DNA of 64,000 nt from Peptostreptococcaceae bacterium oral taxon 113 str. W5053 (GCA_000467935.1 KI259852.1:17817-81816), one strand, 5' to 3'; counted from the stretch's first letter, positions 25,780-34,648 are shown. Program-made: numbers and translations. Notes: generated by a model from the letters alone, not told the origin.

Positions 25780-26409
25780 ATGAATATTGAAATTCGCAAG
25801 GAATTGCCCGCTGAATATTATGAAGTTGAAAACTTAGTTAGAGAGGCTTTTTGGAATGTCTATCGACCGGGCTGTGCAGAGCATCTGATTTTACATAATT
25901 TTCGCCAGCATCCCAATTATCTAGAAAAATTATCAAAAGTCCTTTTACTGGATGGGAAGTTAGTCGGACAAATCATGTTTAGCGATGCTCAGCTTCGTCA
26001 TGAAAAGACTGGCCAAATCAAGAAAATTGCAACTTTTGGTCCCTTTGCAATTCTACCAGGTTTCCAAAAGCAAGGCTTGGGAGAAAAATTAGCTCAGGCT
26101 GCTATCATTCAAGCGAGAGAGGAAGGGATAAGCCACCTAGTCATCTTTGGCAATCCGGCTTACTATCCTAAATATGGCTTTGTGACAGCCAGTGACTATG
26201 GCATCTATCTGGATGGTCAGAACAAGGGAGAAGTTTTGGATTTTGTCATGGTGCTGGATTTGCAAAAGGACGGTAGCGTGACTCCGAAAAATGGTCCTTG
26301 GCTTTATCAGGATCCAGAAGGCAATGAAGTGGATGAAGAGGAATTGGTCATATTTGACCGTAGATTCCCGCTCAAGAAGAAGGAAAAACGACCGGGACAG
26401 CTGGGTTAG
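25780..26409 (+). CDS. GNAT N-acetyltransferase (YhbS-like)
   Basis: A 209-residue acetyl-CoA-dependent N-acetyltransferase. The acetyl-CoA loop is FAILPGFQKQGLGEKL (near residues 89-104, Q/RxxGxG/A type), followed by HLVIFGNPAYYPKYGF, a hallmark of the YhbS subfamily. The substrate is unknown. AAAGGAGAAG precedes the ATG. Base composition is more GC-rich than the flanking remnants, and the gene sits between mobile-element scraps, so it is likely recently acquired cargo. A repeated hairpin follows at 26656. Confidence 0.85.
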   Translation: MNIEIRKELPAEYYEVENLVREAFWNVYRPGCAEHLILHNFRQHPNYLEKLSKVLLLDGKLVGQIMFSDAQLRHEKTGQIKKIATFGPFAILPGFQKQGLGEKLAQAAIIQAREEGISHLVIFGNPAYYPKYGFVTASDYGIYLDGQNKGEVLDFVMVLDLQKDGSVTPKNGPWLYQDPEGNEVDEEELVIFDRRFPLKKKEKRPGQLG

Positions 26410-26655
26410 GAATCGAAATCGGTCAGTTGGTTTTGGCAGGCTGCATGAACTGAATATTAAACATATATTGTAACAAAATCAGTTAAATTATAGGATTAGT
26501 TACAAATTATTTGATGAAGATATGAATATATTAAACGAGTGTGGTGAAATTGAAGAAGCGGCATACCAGTATTTTATGGAAGAATGATTTATTAAAAAAA
26601 CCAGTTTGTCTAACTCAAACAATTAAATAAAACGCTACAATATGGCAATTCATTA
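26410..26655. other. Non-coding junction sequence with a short gene remnant
   Basis: In the stretch 26500-26585 a frame reads YKLFDEDMNILNECGEIEEAAYQYF (given by its position) and then a stop. It looks like the tail of a small conjugative-element gene, but no start or family was recognised. The remaining bases show no gene. Confidence 0.35.
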
Positions 26656-26690
26656 AACAGTAAATCAAAATGATTTACTGTTCTTTTTGT
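26656..26690 (+). repeat. Recurrent hairpin/terminator, copy 1
   Basis: AACAGTAAATCA-AAA-TGATTTACTGTT is a perfect 12-bp stem with a 3-nt loop, followed by CTTTTTGTTGC. Near-identical copies lie at 37362 and 38270. All three follow an acquired enzyme gene, and copy 1 and copy 2 also share upstream sequence beginning with CAGTTTGT.TAACT. Confidence 0.85.
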
Positions 26691-26724
26691 TGCTCAAAAT
26701 TAGAAAGGGAGAGGATACCATTAT

Positions 26725-26985
26725 GTGGCCAATAAAGTAAATCTACAAAAAATAAAATCAGAAATAGAAACTAAACAGGCAGAATTAGAGAAGTATGAAA
26801 AAAAGATAATTCAACTTAAAAATAGGGAAAAGCAAATTAAAAAAATGGCAAGCATTGAGGGAAGAAAAAAGAGAACTGATAGGCTGATAGAACGAGGTGC
26901 AATTCTTGAAAGTCTTATCGAAAATGCAGATGAGTTATTTAATGACGAAATAAAATCCATATTACAAGGAGTATTCAAAAAATGA
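26725..26985 (+). CDS. DUF3847 family small protein of conjugative elements
   Basis: An 86-residue, highly charged protein, mostly one long coiled-coil (residues about 5-50, KIKSEIETKQAELEKYEKKI). The C-terminal block GRKKRTDRLIERGAILESLI is the signature of DUF3847, small proteins encoded next to mobilisation genes in ICEs of Firmicutes. The start is GTG 26725, preceded by AAAGGGAGAGG. The VirD4/TraG remnant that follows fits the same origin. Confidence 0.75.
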   Translation: MANKVNLQKIKSEIETKQAELEKYEKKIIQLKNREKQIKKMASIEGRKKRTDRLIERGAILESLIENADELFNDEIKSILQGVFKK

Positions 26986-27056
26986 TTAAAAGTAAAGTAG
27001 AGGTATTGTAGCAATTCCCTTAGATTTTCTAAGGGCGCAATTATACACTCTTTAGA

Positions 27057-27233
27057 CTTCCTGTCCATGTTCGTTGTCTTTTAGATGAGTTTGCGAACAT
27101 CGGCTTAATTCCAAAGTTTGAAAAACTTATTGCAACAATCAGTAGAGAGATTTCAGCGAGCATTATCTTACAAGCACAATCTCAGCTAAAGGCAATCTAT
27201 AAGGATAACGCAGATACGATTGATTATGTTAAT
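27057..27233 (+). pseudogene. VirD4/TraG-type coupling protein, internal fragment
   Basis: The frame reads LLDEFANIGLIPKFEKLIAT, then SREISASIILQAQSQLKAIY, then DNADTID. This is the Walker B and following region of type IV coupling proteins (LLDEFANIG is diagnostic). Both ends are missing. The frame runs on without a stop into a GNAT sequence at 27234, so a deletion joined the two. Confidence 0.85.
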
Positions 27234-27575
27234 TTGAATTTTGAAGATAGAATGAAGAATTTGCTAAAAAGATCTAAACTTAGCAAAATTACTGTTGTTG
27301 AAAATAAAAACGAACAAGTCATTGCATATTGTATGTCAATAATCGATAAAACAAACTCAGGTGAAATTACAACACTATACGTGGAAGAAGAGTATAGAAG
27401 GATGAATATTGGAAAAAATCTTTTACAGTTTCATATTGGATGGTTTTAAGACAACAATGTCGTTAATGTTGGGGTTGAAGTTTTACATGATAATTTATCA
27501 GCTATAAAATTATACGAAACTGTCGGATTTAGAAAAGATATTATGAAAATGAGAATTCCGATAAATTCTCATTAG
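27234..27575 (+). pseudogene. GNAT acetyltransferase with in-frame stop, fused to the TraG fragment
   Basis: The frame reads ..ITVVENKNEQVIAYCMSII, then EITTLYVEEEYRRMNIGKNLLQF, the acetyl-CoA loop, then TAA at 27447-27449. The same frame then continues DNNVVNVGVEVLHDNLSAIKLYETVGF, the normal GNAT ending, to TAG at 27573-27575. One nonsense codon thus breaks the gene. The N-terminus is lost in the fusion. Confidence 0.75.
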
Positions 27576-27593
27576 AAGTTGTAGGATAGAAGT

Positions 27594-28036
27594 ATGAGGA
27601 TATTTGAAGTTAAAAAAATAAAAAGCAATATATGGAACTTTTGTTTCTTGCTGATGAGCAAGAAGATATGATTGATAAATATATCAATAGAGGAATGATG
27701 TTTATTTTAGATGATAATGGCATTAAAGCTGAATGTGTTGTTACTGATGAGGGAAACGGAATACTTGAAATAAAAAATATTGCCACAAATCCAAAATTTC
27801 AAGGAATCGGTTATGGCAAAATTTTAATTAATTTTCTCGCTACTAAATATAAAAATCAATTTTTTACATTGCAAGTTGGTACGGGAGAGAGCTCTGCAAC
27901 TATCGGTTTTTATGTAAAGTGTGGATTTTCTCGTTCACATATCATCAAAAATTTTTTTACAGATAATTATGATCATCTAATATATGAGGATGGCATTCAA
28001 TTGGTCGACATGATTTATTTACATAGAGCTTTATAA
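27594..28036 (+). pseudogene. GNAT acetyltransferase with N-terminal frameshift
   Basis: The open part 27632-28036 encodes 134 residues: ELLFLADEQEDMIDKYINRG, ITTNP-like IATNPKFQGIGYGKILINFLA (acetyl-CoA loop), and IGFYVKCGFSRSHIIKNFF. The natural start appears to be ATG 27594 (MRIFEVKK), in another frame; loss of one A in the A-rich run near 27615-27625 would explain the shift. The ATG at 27632 lacks a ribosome site, but a shortened protein cannot be excluded. Confidence 0.65.
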
Positions 28037-28061
28037 TTTCCGATGTAAGGAGGTAATGAAA

Positions 28062-28319
28062 GTGGGAATGATTGCGAATTATCAATATTTAAGCGATGAA
28101 AATTTGAATCAATTGAAATTTTTCAGCGAGGAAGTAAAGTCAATACTTCCTTTTTTTATGTCTAATCGGGAAAAAGTGACGGACGGAAAGCAAACTCTCT
28201 CAAATCGTAAAAAACAAGAAAAATTGATGAGTTCCGATATTTATGTTATGATCAATATTATTTTGGAAATAATGTACGAAAGGAAGCGGTTAAAAAACAA
28301 TCATGAGACTTCCGGTTGA
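28062..28319 (+). CDS. Truncated YfbM/DUF1877-like protein
   Basis: An 85-residue frame starting at GTG 28062 with TAAGGAGGT 8 bp upstream. The first 24 residues, MGMIANYQYLSDENLNQLKF, match the N-terminus of the DUF1877 (YfbM) family, whose members are about 160 residues. The rest is short and divergent, with a hydrophobic helix (SSDIYVMINIILEIMY). It is probably a decayed gene, but the reading frame itself is intact. Confidence 0.5.
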   Translation: MGMIANYQYLSDENLNQLKFFSEEVKSILPFFMSNREKVTDGKQTLSNRKKQEKLMSSDIYVMINIILEIMYERKRLKNNHETSG

Positions 28320-28355
28320 AAAGATTTGAATGATTTCGATGATAGGAGAAAAGAA

Positions 28356-29114
28356 GTGATAGGAATTTATTTAAGCGGAACCGGAAATACGAAGCACTGT
28401 GTTGAGAAGCTGGTATCTTTGCTCGATGAATCTTCAACCTGTGTTCCGTTGGAATATCCGCAGATTATACATGTGATAGAGAAGCAGGACATCATTGTTT
28501 TGGGGTATCCGACACAATTTTCCAATGCTCCCTTTATGGTGCGGGATTTTATTAAGAAAAACGGCTCTTTATGGAAGGGAAAAAAAGTATTTTGCGTGAG
28601 TACCATGGGGCTTTTCAGCGGTGACGGAACGGGATGTACGGCGAGAATTCTAAAGAAGTACGGTGCGGAAATCCTTGGAGGATTGCAAATAAAAATGCCG
28701 GATTCCGTTTGCGACAGCAAGCTGTTGAAAAAAGGGTTGGAAGAAAACAGACAGATTGTTAAAAATGCGGATAAGCGTATGGAAGAAGTTGCGGAGCGGA
28801 TCGGGTGGGGAGACTATCCTCGGGACGGATTGTCGTTTTTTGCGCATCTTAAGGGACTGCTTGGACAACGGTTATGGTTTTACCGTAAAACGATGGGATA
28901 TACCGATAAATTAAAAATAAGCGATGCATGTATCGGCTGCGGTTTATGCAGCAAAGAGTGTCCGATGGAAAATATCCGAATGAACGATCGAAGGGCGGTT
29001 CCGGGCAATCGATGTACCATGTGTTACCGTTGTATCAGTTTATGCCCCCAAAAAGCGATTACGCTGCTTGGCGATCGGGTGACGGAACAATGCCGATACG
29101 AAAAATATAAATGA
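28356..29114 (+). CDS. EFR1-family flavodoxin-ferredoxin protein
   Basis: A 252-residue fusion: an N-terminal flavodoxin-like domain (YLSGTGNTKHC near residue 4, the FMN phosphate loop; VLGYPTQFSNAP near 48) and a C-terminal bacterial ferredoxin domain with two 4Fe-4S sites, CIGCGLCSKECP and CTMCYRCISLCP. It would shuttle electrons to an unknown acceptor. I chose GTG 28356, preceded by AGGAGAAAAG; the ATG at 28326 has no clear site. It stands among decayed genes with visibly higher GC than the chromosome around it. Another Fe-S membrane protein lies 1.7 kb downstream. Confidence 0.85.
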   Translation: MIGIYLSGTGNTKHCVEKLVSLLDESSTCVPLEYPQIIHVIEKQDIIVLGYPTQFSNAPFMVRDFIKKNGSLWKGKKVFCVSTMGLFSGDGTGCTARILKKYGAEILGGLQIKMPDSVCDSKLLKKGLEENRQIVKNADKRMEEVAERIGWGDYPRDGLSFFAHLKGLLGQRLWFYRKTMGYTDKLKISDACIGCGLCSKECPMENIRMNDRRAVPGNRCTMCYRCISLCPQKAITLLGDRVTEQCRYEKYK

Positions 29115-29205
29115 TTTTAGCGGGAGAAATTTATTTTGAATGAGGTGTTGTATGTGCGGAATGAGAAGCGATTTATAAAAAATAGAATATAAATCGGAGG
29201 TTCCT

Positions 29206-29676
29206 ATGGATTATGTTATAAGAGAATTAAAACAACGTGAAGTGAAGATACTGGATACCTTTTTGTATGAGGCGATCTTTATTCCGGAAGGGATGGAAGC
29301 GCCGCCAAAAGATATCCTTAAACATCCGGATTTACAAATATACATTTCGGATTTCGGAAAGAAGACGGATGTGTGCTATGTTGCGGAAATCGCCGGAAAT
29401 ATCATCGGTGCGGTATGGACTCGAATCATAAACGATTACGGTTATGTGGATGACGAAACGCCGTCGCTCTCCGTTTCGATTCTGAAAGCGTTTCGAAATC
29501 TCGGAATCGGGACGGCACTTATGCAACGGATACTCGCAGCGTTAAAAGAACAAGGATACCGTCAGGTATCCTTATCGGTGCAAAAGATGAATTATGCCGT
29601 GCGAATGTATGAGAATGTCGGCTTTACAGTCTTTTGTGAAAATGAAGAGGACTATATTATGATTTGTCAACTGTGA
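29206..29676 (+). CDS. GNAT N-acetyltransferase
   Basis: A 156-residue protein with the GNAT core intact: AEIAGNIIGAVWTRI (beta strand 2-4), LSVSILKAFRNLGIGTALMQRIL (acetyl-CoA loop, near residue 93-112), and LSVQKMNYAVRMYENVGFTVF (C-terminal part). The substrate is unknown. ATCGGAGG precedes the ATG. It is one of the few undamaged genes of this zone. Confidence 0.85.
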   Translation: MDYVIRELKQREVKILDTFLYEAIFIPEGMEAPPKDILKHPDLQIYISDFGKKTDVCYVAEIAGNIIGAVWTRIINDYGYVDDETPSLSVSILKAFRNLGIGTALMQRILAALKEQGYRQVSLSVQKMNYAVRMYENVGFTVFCENEEDYIMICQL

Positions 29677-29728
29677 AGTTTTAGCGGTAAATTATAGAGA
29701 GGTGTCGTTTCGGAGGGAGGATATTACA

Positions 29729-30006
29729 ATGACATATGTTTACACCTCATGGAGAATAAAAAAGCGTTAAACATGGAGATCGTGAAAAAACACGTTCAAT
29801 ACCTGAAAAAATTGGATGATTCGGGAAAACTTCTATTATGCGGACCGTTTACGGATTATGACGGCGGGATGGTGGTATTGGAATGTCGTAACATCGAAGA
29901 AGCAAGGGCGTTCGCGGAGTCCGACCCTTTTATAGAAGAAGGGTATAAGACATTTGAGTTGAGAACTTTAAGCATCGCAAATAAAGAGAATAATTACGGG
30001 CTTTAA
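29729..30006 (+). pseudogene. YciI-like protein with N-terminal frameshift
   Basis: The main frame 29749-30006 gives 85 residues, including HVQYLKKLDDSGKLLLCGPFTD, GGMVVLECRNIEEARAFAESDPF and YKTFELRTL, the YciI/YCII ferredoxin-fold domain. The proper start is ATG 29729 (strong GGAGGGAGG site), which gives MTYVYT and then runs out of frame; one missing base near 29745 would restore it. A shortened protein from 29749 is possible but has no ribosome site. Confidence 0.65.
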
Positions 30007-30106
30007 AATCGGATTAGTGTTCACTTTTGATTATGTCGAAGACAAAGAGTGAACGGCGAGCGGCAACTATGGTTATCAATCCGAGGAGATGATCGGAGGG
30101 GATCGT

Positions 30107-30809
30107 ATGAAACGGAGAAAGAACTTTTTTTATGATATTCACGGGGGTGATATCGATGATTTTTTTATTCGGGTGCGGTCAACAAAAATACAAACTGAAT
30201 TTTGACGGTTACGGTTTTGAGAGCAAGAAAACCGAGTATGCTTTCGGAAAAAAGGTAACCGTATATTATAAAATGATCGGTACAGACACGGATTACAAAT
30301 TCTATCTGGATGATAAGAGTATTGAACTGAAACAAACGTATGATCATGAACAAGGCTAAGTCTTCACTTTTACCATGCCGGATCATGATGTAACTTTAAA
30401 ACTGGAGTCTCATAACCATATGGAGAATTATTTGCGAATCAAGGTCAATTTTGTAAATGAGGCGGAAGCGGCGGGTATTTGGATTCTGCCCCAAACTGAA
30501 GATAATATGAAAACTACCGTTTGGGGGGAGGCAACGATCGGGAAACTGCCTGCAGGTGAAAAAATGGAAATCACTCTGCAGGAAACCGGAGAATCCGAAA
30601 AATGGATCATCAAAATTATTTCGGGATATCGACATTACTCGACTTCGGATATCACCCTTCATGAAGGGGATACCATTCTTTTCCGATCGGAAACGGGAGA
30701 AGAGGAGGACGTTCGGGACAAGGCTGAGAGTATCGAAATTCCGGATCCGGTCGGTCATTCCGTATATAAAAACGAAGATATTTTTGTCGGCGCCTTTGGA
30801 GCGGAATAA
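30107..30809 (+). pseudogene. Lipoprotein gene broken by a T-run frameshift and an in-frame stop
   Basis: ATG 30107 with CGGAGGGG gives MKRRKNFF and then leaves frame at a run of seven T. One T less would join it to MIFTGVISMIFLFGCGQQ, a lipoprotein signal with Cys. That frame stops at TAA 30357-30359 after DHEQG and continues in the same frame as VFTFTMPDHDVTLKLESHNHM to 30809. The upstream part resembles a beta-rich exported domain; the downstream 144 residues are another beta-rich domain. The family was not identified. Confidence 0.7.
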
Positions 30810-30835
30810 CCGATCGATTAAATGGCGGTGATCAT

Positions 30836-31663
30836 ATGAAACAATTGAAAAAGTGGACACTTCCGGTTATCCTGTTTTTGATATTTGAGATGACGGCGGT
30901 GATATTGTGGTTGACAAAGGATAATATTTTTTATCTGATGAACTTTAGCTATATCGGTATATCAATCTCCCTGGGGGTTTTCTTAATGGGTGTCAAATAC
31001 AAATACGCAAGGAACATGGTTCAATTGCTTGTGGGATTGTATATGCTTATTTATCTGGGATTGATTTGTAACGAAAATATGCAGATCGAGGGATTTTGGT
31101 ACTATCTTTTCACCGGAGTATTTGAAGCGGCGACGATTCATTATGCCGTGGCAAAGATATTCGGGCCGTTGATATTCGGGCGCGGCTGGTGCGGATATGC
31201 TTGTTGGACGGCAATGGTTTTAGACTTCCTGCCGTATAAAATACCGCGAGGCAAAAGAAAAAAAATTGAATGGATAAGGATTGTAGTATTTATCTTATCT
31301 TTGGTATTCGTATCCCTGTTATTTCTTGCGAAAGTAAAAAATATAGAACGAATGATGTTTTGGGCGTTTATTGTCGGCAATATTTTTTATTATGCCGCAG
31401 GCATCGCCCTTGCGTTCGTTTTTAAGGATAATCGTGCATTTTGCAAATACATCTGTCCGATTACGATATTTTTGAAACCGATGAGCTATTTTTCTCTTAT
31501 TCGAATCACCTGCGACAAAGACAAGTGTATATCCTGTGACAAATGCAAACGAGTGTGTCCGATGGACGTGGATGTGACCGATAATTCGAGGAAGAGAAAA
31601 AACGGAACCGAGTGCATTTTGTGTATGGAATGCGTGAAAAACTGTCCGAAAAATGCCCTATAA
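30836..31663 (+). CDS. NapH/CcoG-like 4Fe-4S membrane protein
   Basis: A 275-residue protein with five or six membrane helices, the conserved loop GRGWCGYACWTA (near residue 117) with two Cys, and IDFLPYKIPR-like DFLPYKIPRGKRK after it. FCKYICPI (near residue 203) is a second Cys pair. The C-terminal ferredoxin domain has CISCDKCKRVCPMDVD and CILCMECVKNCPKNAL. This is the layout of NapH/NosR/CcoG-type electron-transfer proteins. The partner is unknown; the EFR1 protein upstream is one candidate (inference). Confidence 0.85.
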   Translation: MKQLKKWTLPVILFLIFEMTAVILWLTKDNIFYLMNFSYIGISISLGVFLMGVKYKYARNMVQLLVGLYMLIYLGLICNENMQIEGFWYYLFTGVFEAATIHYAVAKIFGPLIFGRGWCGYACWTAMVLDFLPYKIPRGKRKKIEWIRIVVFILSLVFVSLLFLAKVKNIERMMFWAFIVGNIFYYAAGIALAFVFKDNRAFCKYICPITIFLKPMSYFSLIRITCDKDKCISCDKCKRVCPMDVDVTDNSRKRKNGTECILCMECVKNCPKNAL

Positions 31664-31721
31664 TCAGTTTAAGGAGCATGAAAGACGGAACAATGGGATA
31701 CGAAAAACATAAGTATTCACG

Positions 31722-31835
31722 AACCTGCATCGTTTCTATCTTAAAAACGGCTTCAAAAGGATTCGCGGGTTGTATGAAGGAAAGTTTGATGACGGTTGTG
31801 TTTTGCATGAATTCGGATATGAGATTAAATTGTAA
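31722..31835 (+). pseudogene. C-terminal scrap of a GNAT acetyltransferase
   Basis: The frame NLHRFYLKNGFKRIRGLYEG, then FDDGCVLHEFGYEIKL and a stop, is the usual end of a GNAT protein (xxFYLKNGFKxxG). Nothing of the acetyl-CoA-binding part remains. The preceding bases 31664-31721 are non-coding. Confidence 0.6.
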
Positions 31836-31871
31836 ATATTCTTATAAATGGAATTCTGTGGGGTAAATGAG

Positions 31872-32273
31872 ATGAACGGTCAAGAGATTATAGCAGTGTT
31901 TCTGTCTCTGTTTCCAGAATATGAGGAGCATTACCGTGAACATATGAGGGAGTATGGCGAGCTGTTACAGTATGTTTTTTACGCGGAGGTAATTAATAAC
32001 CCTTTATTTAATTTGTTAAAAAGGGACAGGGATGCAGTAAAAATCAAAAAATACGTGGACTTTATCGAACATATGTGGTTACAAGGTGACGAGGCGGTTC
32101 AAAATGTAGTGGATGTAACAATACTTGAGTGCTTGTCGGATAACAAGGAGGTATGGCGTTGTCTCGGCATCTATATTTCGGAGGAATTTAGGGATTACAT
32201 CAATAAGGAATTGCTTTCACAGAATTGTGCCATTGCGGTATGTAGAGGCAATATGACCGCTCTCACTCTATAA
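31872..32273 (+). CDS. Hypothetical protein (small acidic, DUF7674-like)
   Basis: A 133-residue acidic, all-helical protein, MNGQEIIAVFLSLFPEYEEHYREH at its start. HYVDFIEHMWLQGDEAVQNVVDVTILECL-like residues (about 60-90) resemble small proteins annotated as DUF7674, often found in polymorphic-toxin immunity contexts. This is from memory and tentative. I chose ATG 31872; the frame extends 8 codons upstream without a ribosome site. Its neighbour at 32294 is of similar size and also unknown. Confidence 0.5.
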   Translation: MNGQEIIAVFLSLFPEYEEHYREHMREYGELLQYVFYAEVINNPLFNLLKRDRDAVKIKKYVDFIEHMWLQGDEAVQNVVDVTILECLSDNKEVWRCLGIYISEEFRDYINKELLSQNCAIAVCRGNMTALTL

Positions 32274-32293
32274 AGGATGATTGGGTTGAGAAG

Positions 32294-32743
32294 ATGATAC
32301 AAATGCAATATGAGTACTCAAGCACGGATAAGGACGGATTCAGTCTTCACGACTGTCGAGCGACATCGGCGGAGCTGACGGATGAACGGTTACTGTTTCG
32401 TTTTCCGAACGGGATTTTTTATGAGGGTTATTCCGATGATTGGCCGAACACGGGAAAAGCGGAGGTTGAGTTTGCCATTGAGCCGATGCGAGGCGTTTCG
32501 GTTTACTTGTTTGCGGAATCCGAAGGAAAGACTGTTCGTAAAGAGTATACGATTGAACAGGTGATCGAAAAAATCAACAGGCATGAATGGGAACTTGAAT
32601 TTGCTTATCGTTACGATGGCTATGAAGAAGTCCTTTATAAATGCTGGATATGGGAAAACGAGAACCCGTGGACTTATGAATGCGAGCTGTGGATGGGTAC
32701 AAAGGAGAATACGATTTTTAAGTGGGATTCGCCTGCCGTTTGA
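32294..32743 (+). CDS. Hypothetical protein, beta-rich, possible immunity-type protein
   Basis: A 149-residue protein with many aromatic and acidic residues (LHDCRATSAELTDERLLFRFPNG at residues 15-37; WELEFAYRYDGYEEVLYKCWIWE at 97-119). It appears to be a single beta-sandwich or roll domain without Cys clusters or membrane segments. I do not recognise a family. It follows the previous gene by 20 bp with a GGGTTGAG site. Confidence 0.45.
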   Translation: MIQMQYEYSSTDKDGFSLHDCRATSAELTDERLLFRFPNGIFYEGYSDDWPNTGKAEVEFAIEPMRGVSVYLFAESEGKTVRKEYTIEQVIEKINRHEWELEFAYRYDGYEEVLYKCWIWENENPWTYECELWMGTKENTIFKWDSPAV

Positions 32744-32812
32744 ATGGAACGATGATTTTTATATGGAGATGCTTTTAATTTTGATCAATCGAACATCAGG
32801 GAGATGAGAGGA

Positions 32813-33451
32813 ATGGCTTTTGATTTCAAGAAAGAGTACAAGGAATTTTATATGCCGAAGAATAAGCCCGGGATCATTACAGTTCCGAGCATGAATTATA
32901 TTGCAGTCCAAGGAAGCGGAAATCCTAATACGGAAGATGGGGAGTACAGGCAGTTCATAGGATTACTTTACGGAATCGCCTATACCATAAAAATGAGTAA
33001 AAAGGGGACACCGCCGGAGGGGTATTTTGATTTTGTTGTACCGCCCCTGGAAGGATTTTGGTGGCAGGATGAAATTCATGGCGTTGACTATGCGCATAAG
33101 GAAAATTTTAAATGGATTTCGGTGATTCGCCTGCCCGATTTTGTTACAGAAGCGGTTTTTGAGCGGGCTGTTTCCGAAGCCGCAATTAAAAAGAAAACGG
33201 ATTTTTCAAAGGTGGAATTTATGTCGTATGAGGAAGGAGAATGCGTACAATGTATGCATATCGGTTCTTACGATGAGGAACCGGCGGCGGTTTTACTGAT
33301 GCACGAGTATATGGAAAGTCAAGGATATGTGTTGGACATCACGGAAGAACGGATGCATCACGAAATCTATTTAAGCGATGTACGAAAGGTCGCGGTTGAA
33401 AAACTGAAAACGGTGCTCCGACACCCGGTTAAAAAGAAAGACGCAAAGTGA
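32813..33451 (+). CDS. GyrI-like small-molecule-binding domain protein
   Basis: A 212-residue stand-alone GyrI-like (SOUL/BacME-type) domain. It starts with DFKKEYKEFYMPKNKPGIITVPSMNYIAVQGSGNPN, contains FDFVVPPLEGFWW and ends with HEIYLSDVRKV..EKLKTVLRHPV, the standard ends of this family. Such proteins bind or hydrolyse small hydrophobic cations. I chose ATG 32813 because GGGAGATGAGAGGA lies before it. A fragment with the same PDFVTKAIFE motif recurs at about 34100, so the region was once duplicated. Confidence 0.8.
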   Translation: MAFDFKKEYKEFYMPKNKPGIITVPSMNYIAVQGSGNPNTEDGEYRQFIGLLYGIAYTIKMSKKGTPPEGYFDFVVPPLEGFWWQDEIHGVDYAHKENFKWISVIRLPDFVTEAVFERAVSEAAIKKKTDFSKVEFMSYEEGECVQCMHIGSYDEEPAAVLLMHEYMESQGYVLDITEERMHHEIYLSDVRKVAVEKLKTVLRHPVKKKDAK

Positions 33452-33736
33452 GTAATAAAGCGATTGTAAAATATTTCTATGAGGTGGTTGCTTCACAAGA
33501 TATCAACCGTAGGAGTTCTGTCCATACATTTCGGAAGATTGTGTATAAAGAAGCGGTGAAAAGGAAGGATATATCGGAGTAGAGGGGAGTTTATGGGAAT
33601 CACACCCACAAACCGGATGCTGAAAATTACAAGGGTGAATATTGATAAAGTTGTTAACGGGAAAATAGTGGAGCATTGGGTCGCAGCAAATACTTTTGAA
33701 ACATTTTTGGAACACCGTTTGATGAAATCTGTATAA
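33448..33736 (+). pseudogene. SnoaL-like polyketide-cyclase family remnant
   Basis: MSNKAIVKYFYEVVASQDI (from GTG 33448) is the typical SnoaL start. After a stop near 33580, another frame gives GITPTNRMLKITRVNIDKVV, then GKIVEHWVAANTFETFLEHRL, the typical end. The middle is deleted or shifted. A sequence of about 60 bp at 33529-33592 recurs at 34147-34203. Confidence 0.65.
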
Positions 33737-33750
33737 GAGGAGTTGAATAC

Positions 33751-34080
33751 TTGACACACAAGGAAGCGCTGGAGGCGTTCTTTAAGGCTGAAAATGAACG
33801 ACATTGGGAAGCGTATCAACAGTCTCTTCATTCGGAACTATCTTGGCGGTTATTCAACAAAGAAGAAAAGAAAATTGTCGGCATACAGGACTATATGCAG
33901 GTAATAAAAAATGCCTATGCAAATATCGACATCCGATTTTCGTGTTTGGATATGCGGATTTCCGGAGACGAGAATAGAATCGTCGCATATTTAACTAATG
34001 ATTCCGGTGCACGTTCGTTAGATATTTTTGACTTTAAAGAAGGTCTGATATACAAAGAATATGAGTTTATTCTCGATTGA
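33751..34080 (+). CDS. NTF2-like (SnoaL-type) small protein
   Basis: A 109-residue protein with a cone-shaped NTF2 fold pattern: helix HKEALEAFFKAENERHWEAYQQSL, FSCLDMRISGDENRIVAYLTND, and RSLDIFDFKEGLIYKEYEFILD. The start is TTG 33751, supported by AGAGGAGTTGAATAC. Members bind small ligands or act as isomerases. The function is unknown. It is next to a decayed member of the same superfamily. Confidence 0.7.
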   Translation: MTHKEALEAFFKAENERHWEAYQQSLHSELSWRLFNKEEKKIVGIQDYMQVIKNAYANIDIRFSCLDMRISGDENRIVAYLTNDSGARSLDIFDFKEGLIYKEYEFILD

Positions 34081-34245
34081 TGGGCTTATTTGAGAAATAA
34101 ATCGCCTGATTTTGTTACAAAAGCGATTTTTGAGCTGCTCATATATTTTGGAAGATTGTAAAGGCGCGGTGAAAAGGAAAGGTATATCGGAGCGAAGGGG
34201 ATGAAGCAACTATTACAGACCTGACGGATACCCGATGAGGAGGCA
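34081..34245. other. Decayed duplicate sequence
   Basis: CCTGATTTTGTTACAAAAGC (34103) matches the GyrI-like gene at about 33139. GGTGAAAAGGAAAGGTATATC (from 34168; the first 20 bases compared) matches 33558. The stretch thus joins scraps of two neighbouring genes. No open gene. Confidence 0.5.
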
Positions 34246-34248
34246 TTG

Positions 34249-34648
34249 ATGAACTGGAAATTGGGAAATATGGCATCGGAAAGAGCGCAAGAATTGGCGA
34301 ATTTGATTCGGGCATATAACAGATCAAAGCGGAAATCATCGAGCAGCGAGCCCCTTAACATCTATGTTGAAGATGAACAGGGGAATCTGATTGCCGGCAT
34401 GGTCGCGGAGACTTTCGGGAATTGGCTTGAAATCAAGTATTTTTATGTAAACGAGGATTTGCGGGGGCAGGGAGTCGGCTCGGAAATTTTGCATAGGGCG
34501 GAGGAGGAAGCCGGAAAAAGAAAGTGTAAATATTCCTTTGTGAATACTTTTAATTTTCAAGCACCGAATACACGGCTACGAAGAAGTATTTGCGCTGAAA
34601 GAATACCCCTATGTCAGTGAAAGATATTATTATATTAAAAAGTTATGA
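34249..34648 (+). pseudogene. GNAT acetyltransferase with C-terminal frameshift
   Basis: ATG 34249 (AGGAGG site) opens a GNAT frame: NIYVEDEQGNLIAGMVAETF, then WLEIKYFYVNEDLRGQGVGSEILHRAEEEA and SFVNTFNFQAP. At about 34565 the frame is lost (it runs on to 34620 as unrelated residues), while a neighbouring frame gives GYEEVFALKEYPYVSERYYYIKKL and a stop at 34646-34648, the expected ending. A small deletion in the Y..KHG region explains it. Confidence 0.75.
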
